Assembly: GCF_003945595.2 (NCBI RefSeq)
Contig: NW_024104521.1
Coordinates: 310,001 to 374,000, forward strand
Origin: Pipra filicauda
Lineage: Eukaryota; Chordata; Aves; Passeriformes; Pipridae
DNA length: 64,000 nucleotides
Reading direction: 5' to 3'
Part shown: one piece after another, positions 1 to 12,699 of the stretch
Layout: every line of letters begins with the position of its first letter
Numbering within the stretch: position 1 is the first letter of the stretch
Made by a program: the position numbers and the translations under genes
The notes under the pieces: model-generated
Databases searched by the model: none
What the model was told of the DNA's origin: nothing
The model's input: the letters and a program-made list of their open reading frames with translations, nothing else

Positions 1-560
1 GCTGTGGGGCTGCGATCCCCGTGGCAGTGGTGCTGGGGTTCCCATGGTATTGCAGCTGGAATCTCGCTGTGGGGCTGGGATCTCCATGGCATTGGTGGTG
101 GGATCTGGCTGTGGGGCTGGAGTTTGCATGGCACTGATTCTGGGACCTGGCAATGGGGTTGGGGTCTCTGGGGCATGGCTGCTGGGAGATGACTGTGAGT
201 CAGGGAACACTTCCATGTGGGTGCTGAGCTTTGGCCGTGGGGCTGGGGTCTTCACAGCACTGGTAGTGGGGACCAGCTATGGGAGTCAACAAAGTGTGGG
301 CACTGGAGTCCCAGCACTATGGTGTGGCCATTGGGTCCGGCCATGGGAATGGATTCCCCATCGTATGGGTTGTTACAGTCTAGCTGTAGGCTGGAGTCCC
401 TAGGGCATGGACACTGGGGTCTAGTTGTGAGGCTGGGACCCCATGGCATGAGGCTGTGTATGGATGCTGAGGTCTGTTGGACCAAGAGGTCTGGGACCCA
501 AGAGCACATGGGTGCTGGTACCAGCCCTGGGGCTGGGACCCCACAGGCAGGGTGCTGCAG
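1..560. repeat. Decayed 42-bp GC-rich minisatellite
   Basis: The block starting gctgtggggctgg recurs at 66 and 108, with a further degenerate copy near 150, so the period is 42 bp. Copies become more diverged towards 560 (for example ccgtggggctgggg near 236). Because 42 is a multiple of three, the forward frame stays open and reads as a 14-residue repeat of the type LWGW-LHG. That open frame is a by-product of the period, not a gene. The array continues off the left edge, so its full copy number is unknown. Confidence 0.75.
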
Positions 561-3500
561 GGGTGTTGGGTAGGCATGCAGATGGCACTGTGAGGGGTGA
601 CCCCGAAGCAGCCCCCTGTGGCTGGAGCTCTGTGGGGTGCCCCAGCTCCCCATGTGCACAGTATCCCTGGAGGAGCTTGGCCATGCTGCTGGTGGAAAGG
701 GTGCTGCATGCCCTGCCACCGTGGCCATTGTGGGGTGCCTGCTGAGGGGCTTCTTCCCGATCCTGGCCCCTGTGGGCTGGTGAGGCTGCTGGAGTACATG
801 GGAGGTGTGATGAGTTGGTGAGGTCTCAGCACCCAGCGGGGTGCTCCCACAGGGATGCTCGTCTGGACGCCTGGGCTCAGGGGCAGGTTTGGGGCAGCTG
901 GCCCAGCTGCATCGCCTGCTGCTGCATGCAGGATGTCATTGTGCCAGGAACAAGGCAGGGCAGGGGTCCCAAGGGGGTGCCGGAGCCTTCTCCCGCACCA
1001 GGTCCCCTTGGCGCTGGGCGGTGGACAGGGGGAGCCAAGTCCGGGGGGCCCTGGGAAAGGGGCTCTGCCATTTCCCTAGGCATCTGGCACTTGGGGTCCC
1101 TGCGGGGGGACAGTGGGGATGCTCCTCACCCCAGCTTCTGTGACAGCATCCCTGTGGTCCCGAGAGAGCCTTCTGCCCGGTCAGGACCCCCGTGCTGGGG
1201 GGCTGCCGTGGGCAGTGGGACGCTGTGGCAGCACACGGTCCCCATGCATCCCCTGGGGCCACCTCTGCTGAGGGGTTTGTGGCTGGATCCTCGGGGTGGG
1301 GAAGAGGGTGCCCCTGCGTGGCAGCCCCCCGCCCCTGCGCTGCCTGCGCCTTGCCGCCGTGTTTCCATGAAGGCAGGCGGCCCCTTCCCCCATCCTCCTC
1401 CTCCTCCATCTCCCACTGGAAGCTGCCAGAGCGCTGCTTCCTCAAGCAGAAAGTCACGTGAACCTCCCTGCGAGCCAGGCCGAGCAGCCACAGCACCCGC
1501 CCCGCAAGCACCCCGCACCGGGGGCACGACACCCCTCTTGACACCCCCAGCCTTGGCAGGGGTCCTGCCTCAGCGGGGTGAAGGCCAAGCCACAGCTGAC
1601 GGTGGGGCCCTGTCACGTCCCCCGGGAGCTGGCCCCGTGCCACCGGGAATGTCATCGCCATGTTGGTGGGCGCAAAGAGGGGGGGTCTTCCCTCAGTGCG
1701 GTGATGGGGGGCCATGGGGTCACCCCGCACCTGGCAGCATCACTGTGGATGGCTTCCTTTGCTGTGGTCCCCCCCACGCTGCTGCTGCTGCTGCCCACTC
1801 CCCCGCAGTGGGGAAGACACGCGGGTGCGTGCAACGTGCGTGTGCCCCCCGCCTTTCCCCCCGCTCCCCCGCTGGGGCTGGGTGGCACATCCAGAGCCTG
1901 CGCCCCCTCCCCCTTCCCCTCCCCGGACTGTTTATCGGAATATAGAAAAAACAAGCTCTGCCGCTGGCCTCCCGCCAGCCAGAAACATTTAATGAGCCGC
2001 TCTGCCCAGGCTGCTCTTCAGGGCTGCATTAACTTGGAGGAGTTTCCTGCTTGGGAACTGCTGCTGCGGGGGGGTTGGCTGCCCCCCTTCGAAGTTGTGC
2101 CTTCTCAGGGGGGCTGCGTATTCCTTGCCATCCCTGGGGGTGCATCCTGCCCCAGTGTACCTCTACTTGCACTCCTCTAGGGATGTTTCCTTTCTCCTTT
2201 CCTCCCTCTCCAAGAGCTTTGGGGCTGGGAGGCTGTGCAGCTGGAAACCTGACGCAGTCCTTGTGCCTGAGAATGGTGGGGAGCTGCTGGGGCCAGTGGA
2301 GGGCTAGGGGCGTTTTGGCCCCCACCCCAGATGTGGAGAGGTGAACAGGGAGAGTGTGGCAGGCTCAAAGAGGAGGTGGCGGAGGCCGGGGCAGCAGCTG
2401 CTGGGTGCTGGTGCCGGTGGTGCTGTGCCCTGGGCTGCTCGGAGCAGGGCCATCAGCCTGACCGCTCTGCTCAGCCCTTCTCACAGGGGAGGGCTTGGCA
2501 TCCAGACCTCAGCAGGGCCCTGACCCCTGGGGGCACCGCTCGCTCTCCCAGCATGCTCTGCACTTTCTTTCTTAATTATTTTTATTATTATCATTATTTT
2601 TCCCCCTGTAGTGATGGTGTCAGTGCAGAGAGGGAGGAGGGGAGCAGAGCGAAGCGGAGCTGTTCTCTCTCCCTGCAGGGCTGGCTCCAGCTTCATGGCA
2701 GGGAAGCAACTTTCCCAAGGTCAGCACCTTCCCAGGGATACCTTGCAAGGAGCCAGCCTGTGCACCCCTCGTCAGGAGGGAGAGCTTCCCAGCCCACATG
2801 CTTCGGGTCCCAGCATGGACGTGCCTGGCCGGGGCAGGGCCCATTGCCGTATCCCTCCCTTCTGCCAAGCTGGCGCCATGCGTCCCCCACCGTCACGAGG
2901 CCGAGCTGTGCCACATGCCTTCTGCGACAGATGCGCTGGGAGAGGGACAGCGGCGAGCGGGCTGAGTGCCGTGGCGGGGGGGTCAGGCAGCCCTGACCTG
3001 TGTTGGCTCTGCCTCCCCAACGCCCCTGGGACTACCTAGCACCTTGGGGTGCACCTGGGCCTGCTGGGGGCAGGAGCAGCGGGCGTTCCAAGGCTTCATT
3101 GTACACGTTTATGTGCTCTTGTCCAGGCTCTCTTCATGTTACCAGCGATGTTTGGATGGAACACGTCGTTAGCCCTGTCCCCCTCTGCAGCAAAGTGCCC
3201 ACATGGTAGATGCTGTCTGTGCCACGTTTCCTTCCCGCGCCTGGCACACTCCAGCAAAGTCAGGATGGGGTTGTGGCTATCTGGTGCTCAGCAAAGTGAT
3301 TCCTCAGGGGTCTGGTTGCTGATGTGAGGTTGTGCCATCACAGCTTTTCTTAGGGCTGGTGCAAGCTCACCCAAGATTTGCCTGGACAAATGTGGATGGG
3401 TTAGCTCTGTACCAGTGGTCTCAGCACTGTGTGTCTGTGCAGGGCCCCGAGTTTATTCCAGAAATGTTATCTGCTCAGCCCAAACTGCTGTAAAAGCTAT

Positions 3501-6500
3501 TCCCTGGGGAGTGAGTGCCTCAGCAGGAGATGGGACCCCCAGGGCAGGGAGGACTTGTGGCCAGGAATGCACTGGCCAGGTGACTGCATGCCCCCAGGCA
3601 GGGCAGGAGCCACAGCACAGTGTCCCCTGTCCTTCTCTTGCCTATCAGCTCACTCGATTTGATGCCAGCCTCTCCTCCCCCTGCTCAGCTATAGGGTTGC
3701 CCAGCCACATGCATGTTGATTGTACACACGAGGCATGGGTCTGCATGGCGTGCCAGTAGCATGCTGGGAGCACTCTGGAGCGCGCATACCCGTGCACAAC
3801 AACCATCGGTGCGTCCTGGGGCACGCGCTGCACCACCGGCACAGCCTGCGAGAGCCCCTGGCTCCATGTGGGGTGACACTGGACCTGTGGGGCCGCCGTT
3901 GTGCATGGTGTGGGTGCACCCCTGGGTGTGGGAGCAGCGGGTATGGGGGCAGCTCCCCGGGCGGTGGGTGCAGACAGGATGGGGCTGGGTGACCGTTATC
4001 AGCCTGCCCGCAGGCTGCAGCTGTGGTTTCCTGCCGGTGCCTGGGGGAGGGTGCTGGGGAGCAGGCAGGGCTGCCAGGCCCCACCTGGAGAGGGGGTGGT
4101 GGCCACTGTCTGCCCCTCTCTTGGGGTCTCTGCTGGGCAGGGTTGAGGTAGCTGCAGCAGGGGTGATGCTGGCAGATTTTGGGACGATTCACTGCAGCGT
4201 GCTCATAGGGGTGTGGGAGAATGGGCTGTGCAGCAGCATGGGGTGTCTCCCTTAAGCAGGGGTGCTGGTGAGGGACCAGGACCTCCCAAGAGCTGTCAGA
4301 CTGTCCCCTTGTTGCAGCTTGCCCCCTTTCCTCCCAGGCAGGTCGCGGATCGGGGTGAACGTTAAACCCAGGGTGTAATCTCCCCTGTGGCAGGCACTGG
4401 CCCCTGCCCAGCCCTGCCCCACCCTGCCTCCAGGGTGGCCGATAACGGCCTGCCTGCACCCCTCTTCTGCTGCTTTCCTAGGGGGCCCTGTGGGGTGTAG
4501 CTCCTGTCCCCACTTTGCAGGGTCTTGCTCTGCCTCTGGCTTTGTGGAACCCACAATTAGGTCCCAGAGGTTCCCATACACTAAGGTGACAGTTCCTGTG
4601 ACCAGGATGGCCCTGCGGTGAGGGGGTGGCAGGCAAGGGGTGGGTGGGGCCCCTGCTTTCTGCGGGAGCAGAAGCCTCGGCCCCCCTACTACACACCAAG
4701 GGGCTGGTGTTGCGAACGCAGCCAGGTTTCTGCAGTGCAGCCCAGGTGCATATGGGACATAGTGCTTGCAGCCCAAGCCAGGCTGGGACACTGGCAGTGC
4801 TTGGATACTGCTTGACGAGCCTAGAGGGGTGGCATCTCCCACCACCCTTTTCTGCAGCAGCCGGTTGCTCCAACCTCTGCTCTGCTACTTGCATCCTCCT
4901 CCAGCTGGGGTCCTGTGCAGCCTGGGGGGCTCCCCTCGAGGGCAGGGCTTGCCTCTGCCTACTGTGGGCAGCTACAGGGTAGTGGGTGCCAGCTCTTGCC
5001 CACCCCAGCTCCTGCCTCCCCGTTGGTGGGAGCCCAAGGCAGCTCATGGCATTGCAGGCACACAGCTCTGCCGGGCATGGGGCGGGTCCAGGCGCCCCGA
5101 CCTGCCTGCTCCAACCGGCCCAGGATGAGCCTGGGGCAGCTGTGGGCAGGAGCAGGCAGGAGCATGGCAGCGGGAGCTCTCTCCCCACAGGGGACGGCAG
5201 TGCAGAGCTGCTGGAGGAGCCTGGCATGGGGCAACAGTGCATGGAGTCAGGAATGGGCGTGCCATTTGGGCATGGGGAGTGCCAGGCTGCCAACAGTCCT
5301 TGCAGAGGGGCATTTCCCCGCCGAGGCTGGGGAGATGTTGTTGATGCTCCTCCCAACTCAGTGCCCCTGCCAAATCCTCTGGGCAGCCACGGCATACCGA
5401 GGCGCCCTGCCTGCTGCCAGCACGTGCACAGCAGGAGGCTTGGACCATGGAAAAGTCTCCCCCTCAAAATCCCAGGCTGCCCCCGAGTGGAGTGGATGGG
5501 GCTGTATGTCAGTCTCGACAGGAATTGGACCTGGAGATGTGGGAGCTGCCATCCCCATCCTATGGTGGCCGTGTCCCTGCTTGGCCTAGCTCGTGGGGAG
5601 GAGGCAGCCACTAACAGGAAGGACATGCATGTTAGCAACGAAAACACAGCAGCGAGAGGAAGCAGAAGCAATGCATTATTGATGGAGCTATTTGATGCTG
5701 CTATATTCGGAGAGCTGCTCCAGAGCGTTCAGCAGCACCATGTTTGGGGTAGCAGGGGAGTGGGCTCTGCTGGTGGAGAGTTACCTGCTTCGAGTCAGCC
5801 ATGTGCAGCCCTGGCCCCAGGAGATGTCCCCTACCTTCTCCCAGAGGGGCTTCCAACATGGGAGAGCACAGTGACGTGTGGGTACCAGGAGTCCCTGGAG
5901 TTGCAGTACTAGGTGTTGAGGACTGTGTTGTGATTTCCCTTGGAAGCAGCATTGCCTGCCCCTTGGAGGGGTGATGGTGTTTTTGCAGGACAGAGGGCAG
6001 GCGCAGGATGCTGGGGCTGTGCAGCCGTGCTGTGTGTCACCCCCTCCCCGCTGTGAGATCCCAGGCCAGGAAAGGGGCTGTAAAATGAACCATTCTTGTA
6101 ACATGAGAGAATCCACCTGGAGCCTCCCGAGGAGCCTTAAAACCCTGTGGCTCTGGCAGGCTGGCCCCAGGCTGCTGCCAGAGGGGCTGGGGCTCACTGC
6201 TGCAGGTGGCTGTGCTGGGGCCGAGCTCTTGCAGGACAGCATAGGAACATTGTGGGGCATTTTCTCTGGTGCTGGTGCCATGGGGAAACCTCTTGCTGGA
6301 AGGACCTGCCAGAGTTTACTGCACCTTCCCCTTGGAGCCTGTGGCCAGCCCAGTGGTGATGTGGCCAACCCACCACACCAGAACAAGGTGTGATGTGAGG
6401 GTGGACATCCCATATGCTTTGGACCGCATGTGCTTTGGTGTCCTGCACCCTGCTGTAATCTTTCTCTACCTCCTCTTGTTCTGGAGGGGGTGGGCAGTGA

Positions 6501-9119
6501 TGCATGCACTTGGTTGCTACTTGTCCAGGGCTCACATACTCAGGTTATTTTCCCCGTCCCCTGTGGGATGCTCAAGATGTGACCCTGTAACTTCCCACCC
6601 TGCCCTGGCAGCCAACTTTCCGCCCAGCCCCTGGGCTTTCCTCCTGCCTCTGGGTGTCTGGAAGTGGTTCTGATTTTGAAGGGTTAATCCCAGGAGTCCC
6701 CAGGATCTGCTGCCTGCCCGGCATGACTCACTGTGTGGTTTCCAACCTCCCCCAAACCTCCTCTCTGGAGAGATAGAGCTGTACCTTCTCTAGCCAAAAA
6801 AGGGGGCCCCTCCTGCCCCAGAACTCCCCCTCGATCTGGGCATGCATAGCTTTAGGGGGGAGAGAAGCCCCTTCTTGAGAAACAGGGAAGCAAAGCGTAT
6901 TTCTGCTTGAAAGGTGGTAGGATTTGGGGGGGATGGCTGTTGTGTTCCTGAAAGGGGGGGCTCTGGGGTGTGTGCCGTGCTGCACTGCTGCAGGCTGCAT
7001 CTGCGTGTGTGCGACGGCACCCAGGTCTGGCTGCTATTTGGGCAAGTCCGTGAGGTTTGGAAGTGCCAGGCCAGTCCGTCCCCCAGTACAAGCTGTGCTC
7101 TTTGCAGAGCTAGCAGATTTTTATTATTATTTTTTATGTAAGCGCGCGTCCGTATCCCTCTTCTACGCCTGCGCCTGCCGGGGCCCCGGCCAGGTGTTGG
7201 TGTGAGCATGCCCTGCCTCCTGCCCTGCTTGCCTGGGATCCCTCATGCATGCTCTGCAGGCACACCAAGCTGCAGCCACAGGGATCGGAGAGACCTGGGC
7301 ATCCTGTGGCTACTGTAGTCCCTGCCAGGCTCTTCCCATCTGCCTGTCTGGGATGTATCCCTGTACTCACTCCTTCTCCTGAGCTGCTGCTGGTTCCCTG
7401 CCTGAGACCTGCACCAGGTGTAGGATCAGGGCTGGACTTTGGGGAGACAAGGCAGGCATGGGGCCCTTGCTAAGGGGAGAGGGGAAGCTGGGATCTGGAG
7501 GATGCAGTGCCCTGTTGCAAAAACCTGTGTCACCCTCTGCTCCCCCCGCACTGCGGGCGTGAGCACATCGTGAGGAAGGGGCTCCCCACACACAGTCACT
7601 GCCACACACACTTCCCAGCTGCATCCCAGCCCTTCTGCTCTCCATCCAGCATCTATTTAATTATTAACTCGGCTATAACCATAAACAGCTGGGGCTGCTG
7701 CAGCCACGTGGACCAGTCCAGCACTGTCGTCAGAGCCGAGCAGGGACACGTGAGCAGTCCCGAAGGGCTGCTGAGCCCCGGGATAAATTGCTCAGGGCAT
7801 GTTTGCTGTGGATGCAACGGGACGGGCAGTGGGGGCTCTTCTCTGATCCCCCTGGCCATGAAACTGGTGCCAGGAATCTCTAGTACAGAGACAAAACGCC
7901 TGTTTTTTCACTGTTTTTCAGTATTTTGCAGTAGTGGTGTTGAGTGCTGGTGGCTGGCTGTGCCTTGTGCATCCTTGAGCCCTGGAGTGGGAACGGGGTG
8001 CAGGCAGACTGTATTTACTGACTTGTCTTGACCAGGAGGGATGTGCCATCCTGTACCTGTCGCTGGCATTGCAACCAGAGCAATTTTTTGGCCTAATGAT
8101 GGCGGGGTCAGCGTGCAGCAGCCCCATCTCACCTGGTGCCACATAGATTTGGGCTGGCAGGGGGCCAGGCAGTGGAGAGGCAGCATGCTGGGGCACTTGC
8201 AGCATCCCCATGCCCAGTTCTCAGGGCACCGACAGCATGGGCACCTCCAGCTGCACATACCTTTCACAGAGCAGGGTGTCATAAAGGTTTTTGGGTTTAG
8301 GGTGAGCTTTTCTCTCTCTTTATCTGGGGTTTACAATGACTTTTGCTCTATTTAGCCACGTGCCCATGGAAAGTGGTGCTCACTGCAGGGTAGCCTGTGA
8401 GGGGAGATCACAGTGGTATGATGGGCACCAGCATGGGGATGGATCCTCACTTGGCTGAGGGGGCGTGGGGGTCAGGAGTTGGGGGATGTTGCCTGTCCAT
8501 CTTCGGTGCTGGTCCCAGCCAGCAACGTGGTTGTGGGGCAGGGGGCTCCCCCCAGTCCTCAGGTGCAGGGCTCTGGGGGTACACAAGCACAGAGGGGAGG
8601 ACACCCCCAAAACTTCACGGCTGAGGTTTTGCACCCGCCATGTCTGCTCTGTCAGGGGGGCAAACATGCTTGGCAGGACCCGACCGGTTGTGCCTGCATT
8701 ACCCCAAGGCTGCTGTTGGGGAGGAGATGAGGTGTGGGCCTGGCCCTGCAAGCAAGGGAGTGTGGGAAGGTGTGCGTGCCCCAGGCATGGGTGCACACCT
8801 GGCCAGGGCTGTGCCGGGAGGCATTTGGGAAGACGTGCAAGTGCATGCCAGCCCATTGGGGTGCACACCAGCCCACGTGTGCAGGGCGAGATGCACCGGC
8901 ATGTGCGTGTGTGTGTGCTGAGCCTGCTCTATGGCCCGGAGCTGGGGGCTCTTGGGGCTTTGGGGGACGCAAGCTGGGCTCGAGGGTCCCAGTTCATGTT
9001 CCTGCTGCCCATAAGCTTGCCAGCTGGGCTGGCAGCAGAAGTCTGTGGCAGTATGACTTGCCAGGGCAGGAGCTGCAAGGGGCAGATGTGAGGCAGGAAG
9101 GAAATGGGAAAAATGGGAT
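561..9119. other. Gene-free GC-rich region upstream of LDB1
   Basis: I find no coding exon, RNA gene or recognisable mobile element here. Many open frames exist on both strands, but they have low-complexity Pro/Gly/Arg/Trp-rich composition typical of GC-rich non-coding DNA, and none matches a family I know. In human the next gene beyond LDB1 is PPRC1, transcribed divergently; it is not visible here and would lie left of the window. Short AT-richer patches stand out (about 1925-2050, 2565-2610, 5630-5720, 7110-7145, 7640-7700) and could be conserved regulatory elements; this is inference from composition only. Confidence 0.6.
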
Positions 9120-9180
9120 TTTTCATAATGGAGATTTTCATTATGAAAATTTTTTACAAAAATGGAAATTTTTGTAAAAA
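9120..9180. repeat. Two adjacent AT-rich perfect inverted repeats
   Basis: The first hairpin has arms TTTTCATAATG (9120-9130) and CATTATGAAAA (9139-9149), 11 bp, with an 8-nt loop. The second has arms TTTTTACAAAAAT (9151-9163) and ATTTTTGTAAAAA (9168-9180), 13 bp, with the 4-nt loop GGAA. Both are perfect and stand back to back in otherwise GC-rich DNA, about 300 bp before the LDB1 CpG island. They could extrude as cruciforms or be the remnant of a small inverted-repeat transposon; I cannot tell which. Confidence 0.85.
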
Positions 9181-9439
9181 TTCCTAATTGGAAGAGCTTG
9201 GAGTTTTGTTAAGGAAAGGAGATCCGTGGAGTCTGAAGGCAATTGCAAACCGGCACATTTTATTTTTCATTCCCCCCCCCCAATTAAAATGGTTGTATTT
9301 TTTTTTTCTCTCCCGAAACTGGGGGAAAGGAGAACAAGTTTGGGAAAGAAAGAAAATCCCGATAAACTTCAGACACCCCCAAACTAAGCTAGGGAGAAGG
9401 TCTATTTTTTTATTGAAACTTTCGCGGTGGGGAAGGAAT

Positions 9440-9860
9440 CCTTGCCCCGGCCGGTACCGAGCTCCTCAGCGGGACGCGGCTCCCGCATCCCCCCGTTCCG
9501 GGGACCGCCAGTACCGGCGCTGGGCAGGCGGGGGGCAGCTCCCGGGGGACCCCCTTTCGGGCGTCACCCTCGGGCCCCGGGGCGGCGCGGCGCGGGGGGA
9601 GCGGGCCCCGCCGCCGCCGCCGCAGCCATTGTGGTCCCGGCCGCGGCGCAGACAAAGGAAGCGCCCCCGCCCCGCCCCGCGCCCCGCCCGCCCCGCCCCG
9701 CGGCGGCCCCGCGCCGCCCGCCCGCCGCCGCCGCGCCGCCGCCGGACCCCCGCCCGCCGCCGCGCCGTGAGTCACCCCGCCCCCCCGCGCCCCCCTTCCC
9801 CCCCGCGGAAGTTTCCCGGTTCCCCCCCCCCGGGTGGCGGCCCCGCTCGGGCGGCGGAGG
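9440..9860 (+). promoter_or_regulatory. LDB1: CpG island, probable LDB1 promoter
   Basis: This is the densest run of CpG, GC-box and (CCG)n sequence in the left half of the window. It lies upstream of the LDB1 coding exons in the right orientation. No TATA box is evident, as usual for a broad CpG-island promoter. Two good donors follow it on the plus strand (gtgagt at 9767 and gtgagg at 9860), which fits a short non-coding first exon. Assignment to LDB1 rests on position and orientation; no transcript evidence is available. The alternative is that a divergent leftward gene also uses it. Confidence 0.7.
9600..9859 (+). other. LDB1: Candidate non-coding first exon of LDB1
   Basis: Within the CpG island, the sequence up to 9766 is followed by gtgagtc, and the sequence up to 9859 (GGCGGAG) is followed by gtgagg; either could be the exon end. 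The transcription start cannot be read from sequence, so the left boundary is nominal. Spliced to the acceptor at 19058, such an exon would give the form that begins translation at the ATG at 19142. Confidence 0.45.
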
Positions 9861-12699
9861 TGAGGGCCGGGGTCCCGCCCGCGCCGCCCCCGCGCCTGCG
9901 AAGTTGTGCGCGGCCGCACCGCGCCGCCGCTCTCCGCCCGGCCCCCGTACGGCCCGGGGTCCCCGCGGCAGCCTCTTGCCCGCCCTCTGCTCCCCCCGCC
10001 TGGCTCTCCCTGTCCCCGGTTTCCCTCTCCCTCCCCGGCTCCCCTCTCCATCCTTACCCAGCTCTCCGGTCTCTCACCCCTCCCCAGCTGCTCTGTGCAT
10101 CTTTGGCCGTCCCCAGCTCGTTCCCTCCCCACCAGCTCCCCTACCTGTGCCCCCCCTGCCTGCCTGTGCCCTCCCCACCCGGCTCCCCTCTCCATCCACC
10201 AGGTCTTGGCTTTCAGAGCAGCACCCCCAGCCCGGTGGGGTGCTGCTGGCAGCCCCCATGCCCCGCCGTGCCCTGCTCCATCCCAGCCTGCAGCTCCCTT
10301 TGTTCTTCCCTCGGCTCCTTCCCCTGCCCGAGCCCCTTGACAGCTGCCCCACGTCCTCCCGCATCCCCCTGCGTGGGCTGTCACGGGGGCTGCGGGTACG
10401 GTGCCTGGCTCCACAGGCTGCTCACCCGCCGCACCTCGCTGCCTGCTGCAACTTCATCCTTGCTCGCAGCTCAGAGGATCCCGCCAACCTCCCATGGGTG
10501 CCTCAAAGGGAATAAAAGGTCCAAGGGGTGCAAATGCCTGCGGGCCACGTACCTTCTCACAGGAGCTGCCCTCCCAGGCAGTCCAGACTCAGGGGGCCAT
10601 GGGCACAGGGGGCTCATCCTCCCTGGCAGACAAAGCATTGGCTCAGCCCCGGGCAGCCAGAGCTGGAGGCCAGGGGCCAGGCTAGGGGTGGGAGCAGCAT
10701 CTTTGGGAATGGGGAAAACTCAGCAGCTCCAGCTTAGGAATCAGCATGCATGCCAGCGCTGTGGAGGGGTGTCTTCACCAGCAGGGTGTTTCCCTGGAGC
10801 CCCCTCGGCAGAGTTGCTGTGATAGGCTACCCTGATCTCTGGTGGCTGCCTAGGTGCTGACCTCCAGTGGTCCCTGCCAGCCTGCCTGGGATGAGTGATA
10901 AGTACCCAGGGTTGGCACTACTGGGGCTCCCTTGGCTCGGGCAACCCCCGATCACCTCGCTGCAGCCCTGGCTGGCAGAGGCCAGGCACCATGGCAGGAA
11001 CCTGCCTCTGCTGCAGCAGGAGCCCAGCCTGGAGGTGTCAGCTGGTCCTGGGGTGAGGTGTGAGCAAAAAGTTCCAAGGCAGTGGTGTCCCACTGGGAGT
11101 CACCTTCTGGGGCATGGAGCGTGCTCCCATCCCACACTGCAAACCTTCAGCTGCTTCCTTCTCACCAGGAGAGTCTGAGCCTGCTTGAGGGTGCCCAGTG
11201 GGCCAGGTAGGTGTGGGAGCAAACACCCCTTCCCAGGGTCTTCCCAGTTTTTCTCTGCATGCTTTCAGTAGCACCTTGTCCAAGCAGTTTTGCAGCGACT
11301 CCTCTAGTGCTGGTCAGGTATCGGCTCTTACTGCTTCTGTTTTAAGTATGAGTAAACGTCAGTGTCCTTGTTCCTTCTTTAAAGCCTCAGGTTTTGGAGT
11401 GTTTTCGTTGTTGGGGGATTGTAGTTTTCACTGAAGTAGAACAGAACGTGGTCTTTCTGCTCCTGATTTTGTAGAAATCCCAGGTCTGTGATCTGAACAA
11501 CCCTTAAAGACTGAGGAGAGAAGTGCTGAGCAGAACAACATGCAGGTTTTGTTACTTCATAGAGAAAAAGTTGTGATCCAAGGGGGACAGGCTGGTGCTG
11601 GAAAGTTTGGTGATACAAAGGGTTTGGTATCTTTTGATGGGGACTTTTCCGCTCACCAGCAGCGGGTCACAATCCATGTGAAATAGAAAAAAGACAGTGA
11701 AAAGCCCTAGAAGTTCACTTGGAGCAAAGGTGCTCTGGGCTGGGAACCTGGAGCCTCTTTCGGCTTTTTTTCAGAGAGGAGTGATAGCTGGCATTCTCCA
11801 GCTTGCCCAGACCCTTGATATGCAGCAACAGAGGGTGATGTGGACCAGCCCAGGCCTATGGCTCCTTCCCTGTCCCATGGCTGTCAGGGTGGCAGCAACC
11901 CTTGTGGTCTCTCTCAGTGTGCCAGTCTTCTGCATGCTTGCAGCTCTGCACTCGTGTGAGCTTGAGGTCTGCATAAACAATATGAACTCCAGGTCTGGTG
12001 TGGTGGCAGAGCAGAACAGCACTTCTCCTGGTCCTCTCTCTTGGAAACCTCCTGTCTTCTGAGTGACCTGGGGACAGAATGCTCCTGCTGTTGTTTGCTC
12101 CGTGTGCATGTGTGTTTGTGGGTTGTGATGCTTGCTGTGATGAGGTTTGCTGCCCCGTGGGTTGTTGTTTCGGGTGGAGTTGTAACCAGGTTGCTTGGGT
12201 GAGAGGGTTTCCCCGGGGCTGTGCTGCAGTGGTAAAGATTGTTTCTACAGCATTGTGGTGCTGGGACTGGGTTGCTCGTGCCTCAGGAGCACCAAGAAGG
12301 TGTGCTTGGCCAAACCCTGTCCTTTCGCTCCCTGGGGTTTTGGCCCCATCCTGCACTGGTTGTCCAAAGCCCTGATGCCAGTGGCAGCACGTGCTGCCAG
12401 TGCAGCGGCGCGGTGCAAGTCCAGCAACCACAGCATTTGCTCTGTCCCCAGCGCTGCCAGCAGCCGGCCAGTCCCTTGCTCAGCCGCTCCCACGTTGCTC
12501 CTGAGGAGAGAGTTCTGCCTCAGCAGGGGGCAGAGGCTTGCCCTGGCAGCTCGAAGAGGCAATGGAAGTGCCTTGGGAGCTGCACTGAGCAGGTTCCCAC
12601 CGTACTCTCACTGTGCCTTCCCTCCCTGGGCATCTGTGAGTGATACAGACCTTGGGGCAGCCGCTGCAACCCCAGCGTCGTGGTTTGCCCCCGGGCTCA

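Noticed and set aside
815..2180. Long plus-strand frames (376 and 200 codons)
   Set aside because: Low-complexity Pro/Gly/Ala composition and no recognisable motif or splice structure.
4478..5671. 397-codon minus-strand frame upstream of LDB1
   Set aside because: GC-rich non-coding DNA; residues are Pro/Ala/Gly/Cys-heavy with no domain, and overlapping frames of similar length exist on the plus strand.
9188..10822. Open frame of 544 codons across the LDB1 CpG island
   Set aside because: Pro/Arg/Ala-rich composition from CCG/CCC runs, with matching long frames on the other strand; a CpG island lacks stop codons by composition. No family resemblance.
11346..11389. ATG frame MSKRQCPCSFFKAS ending in phase 1, compatible with the LDB1 exon at 19059
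   Set aside because: The phase fits and it is Cys-rich like the known N-terminus, but it does not match the conserved MSVGCACP sequence and its donor (gttttg) is poor.
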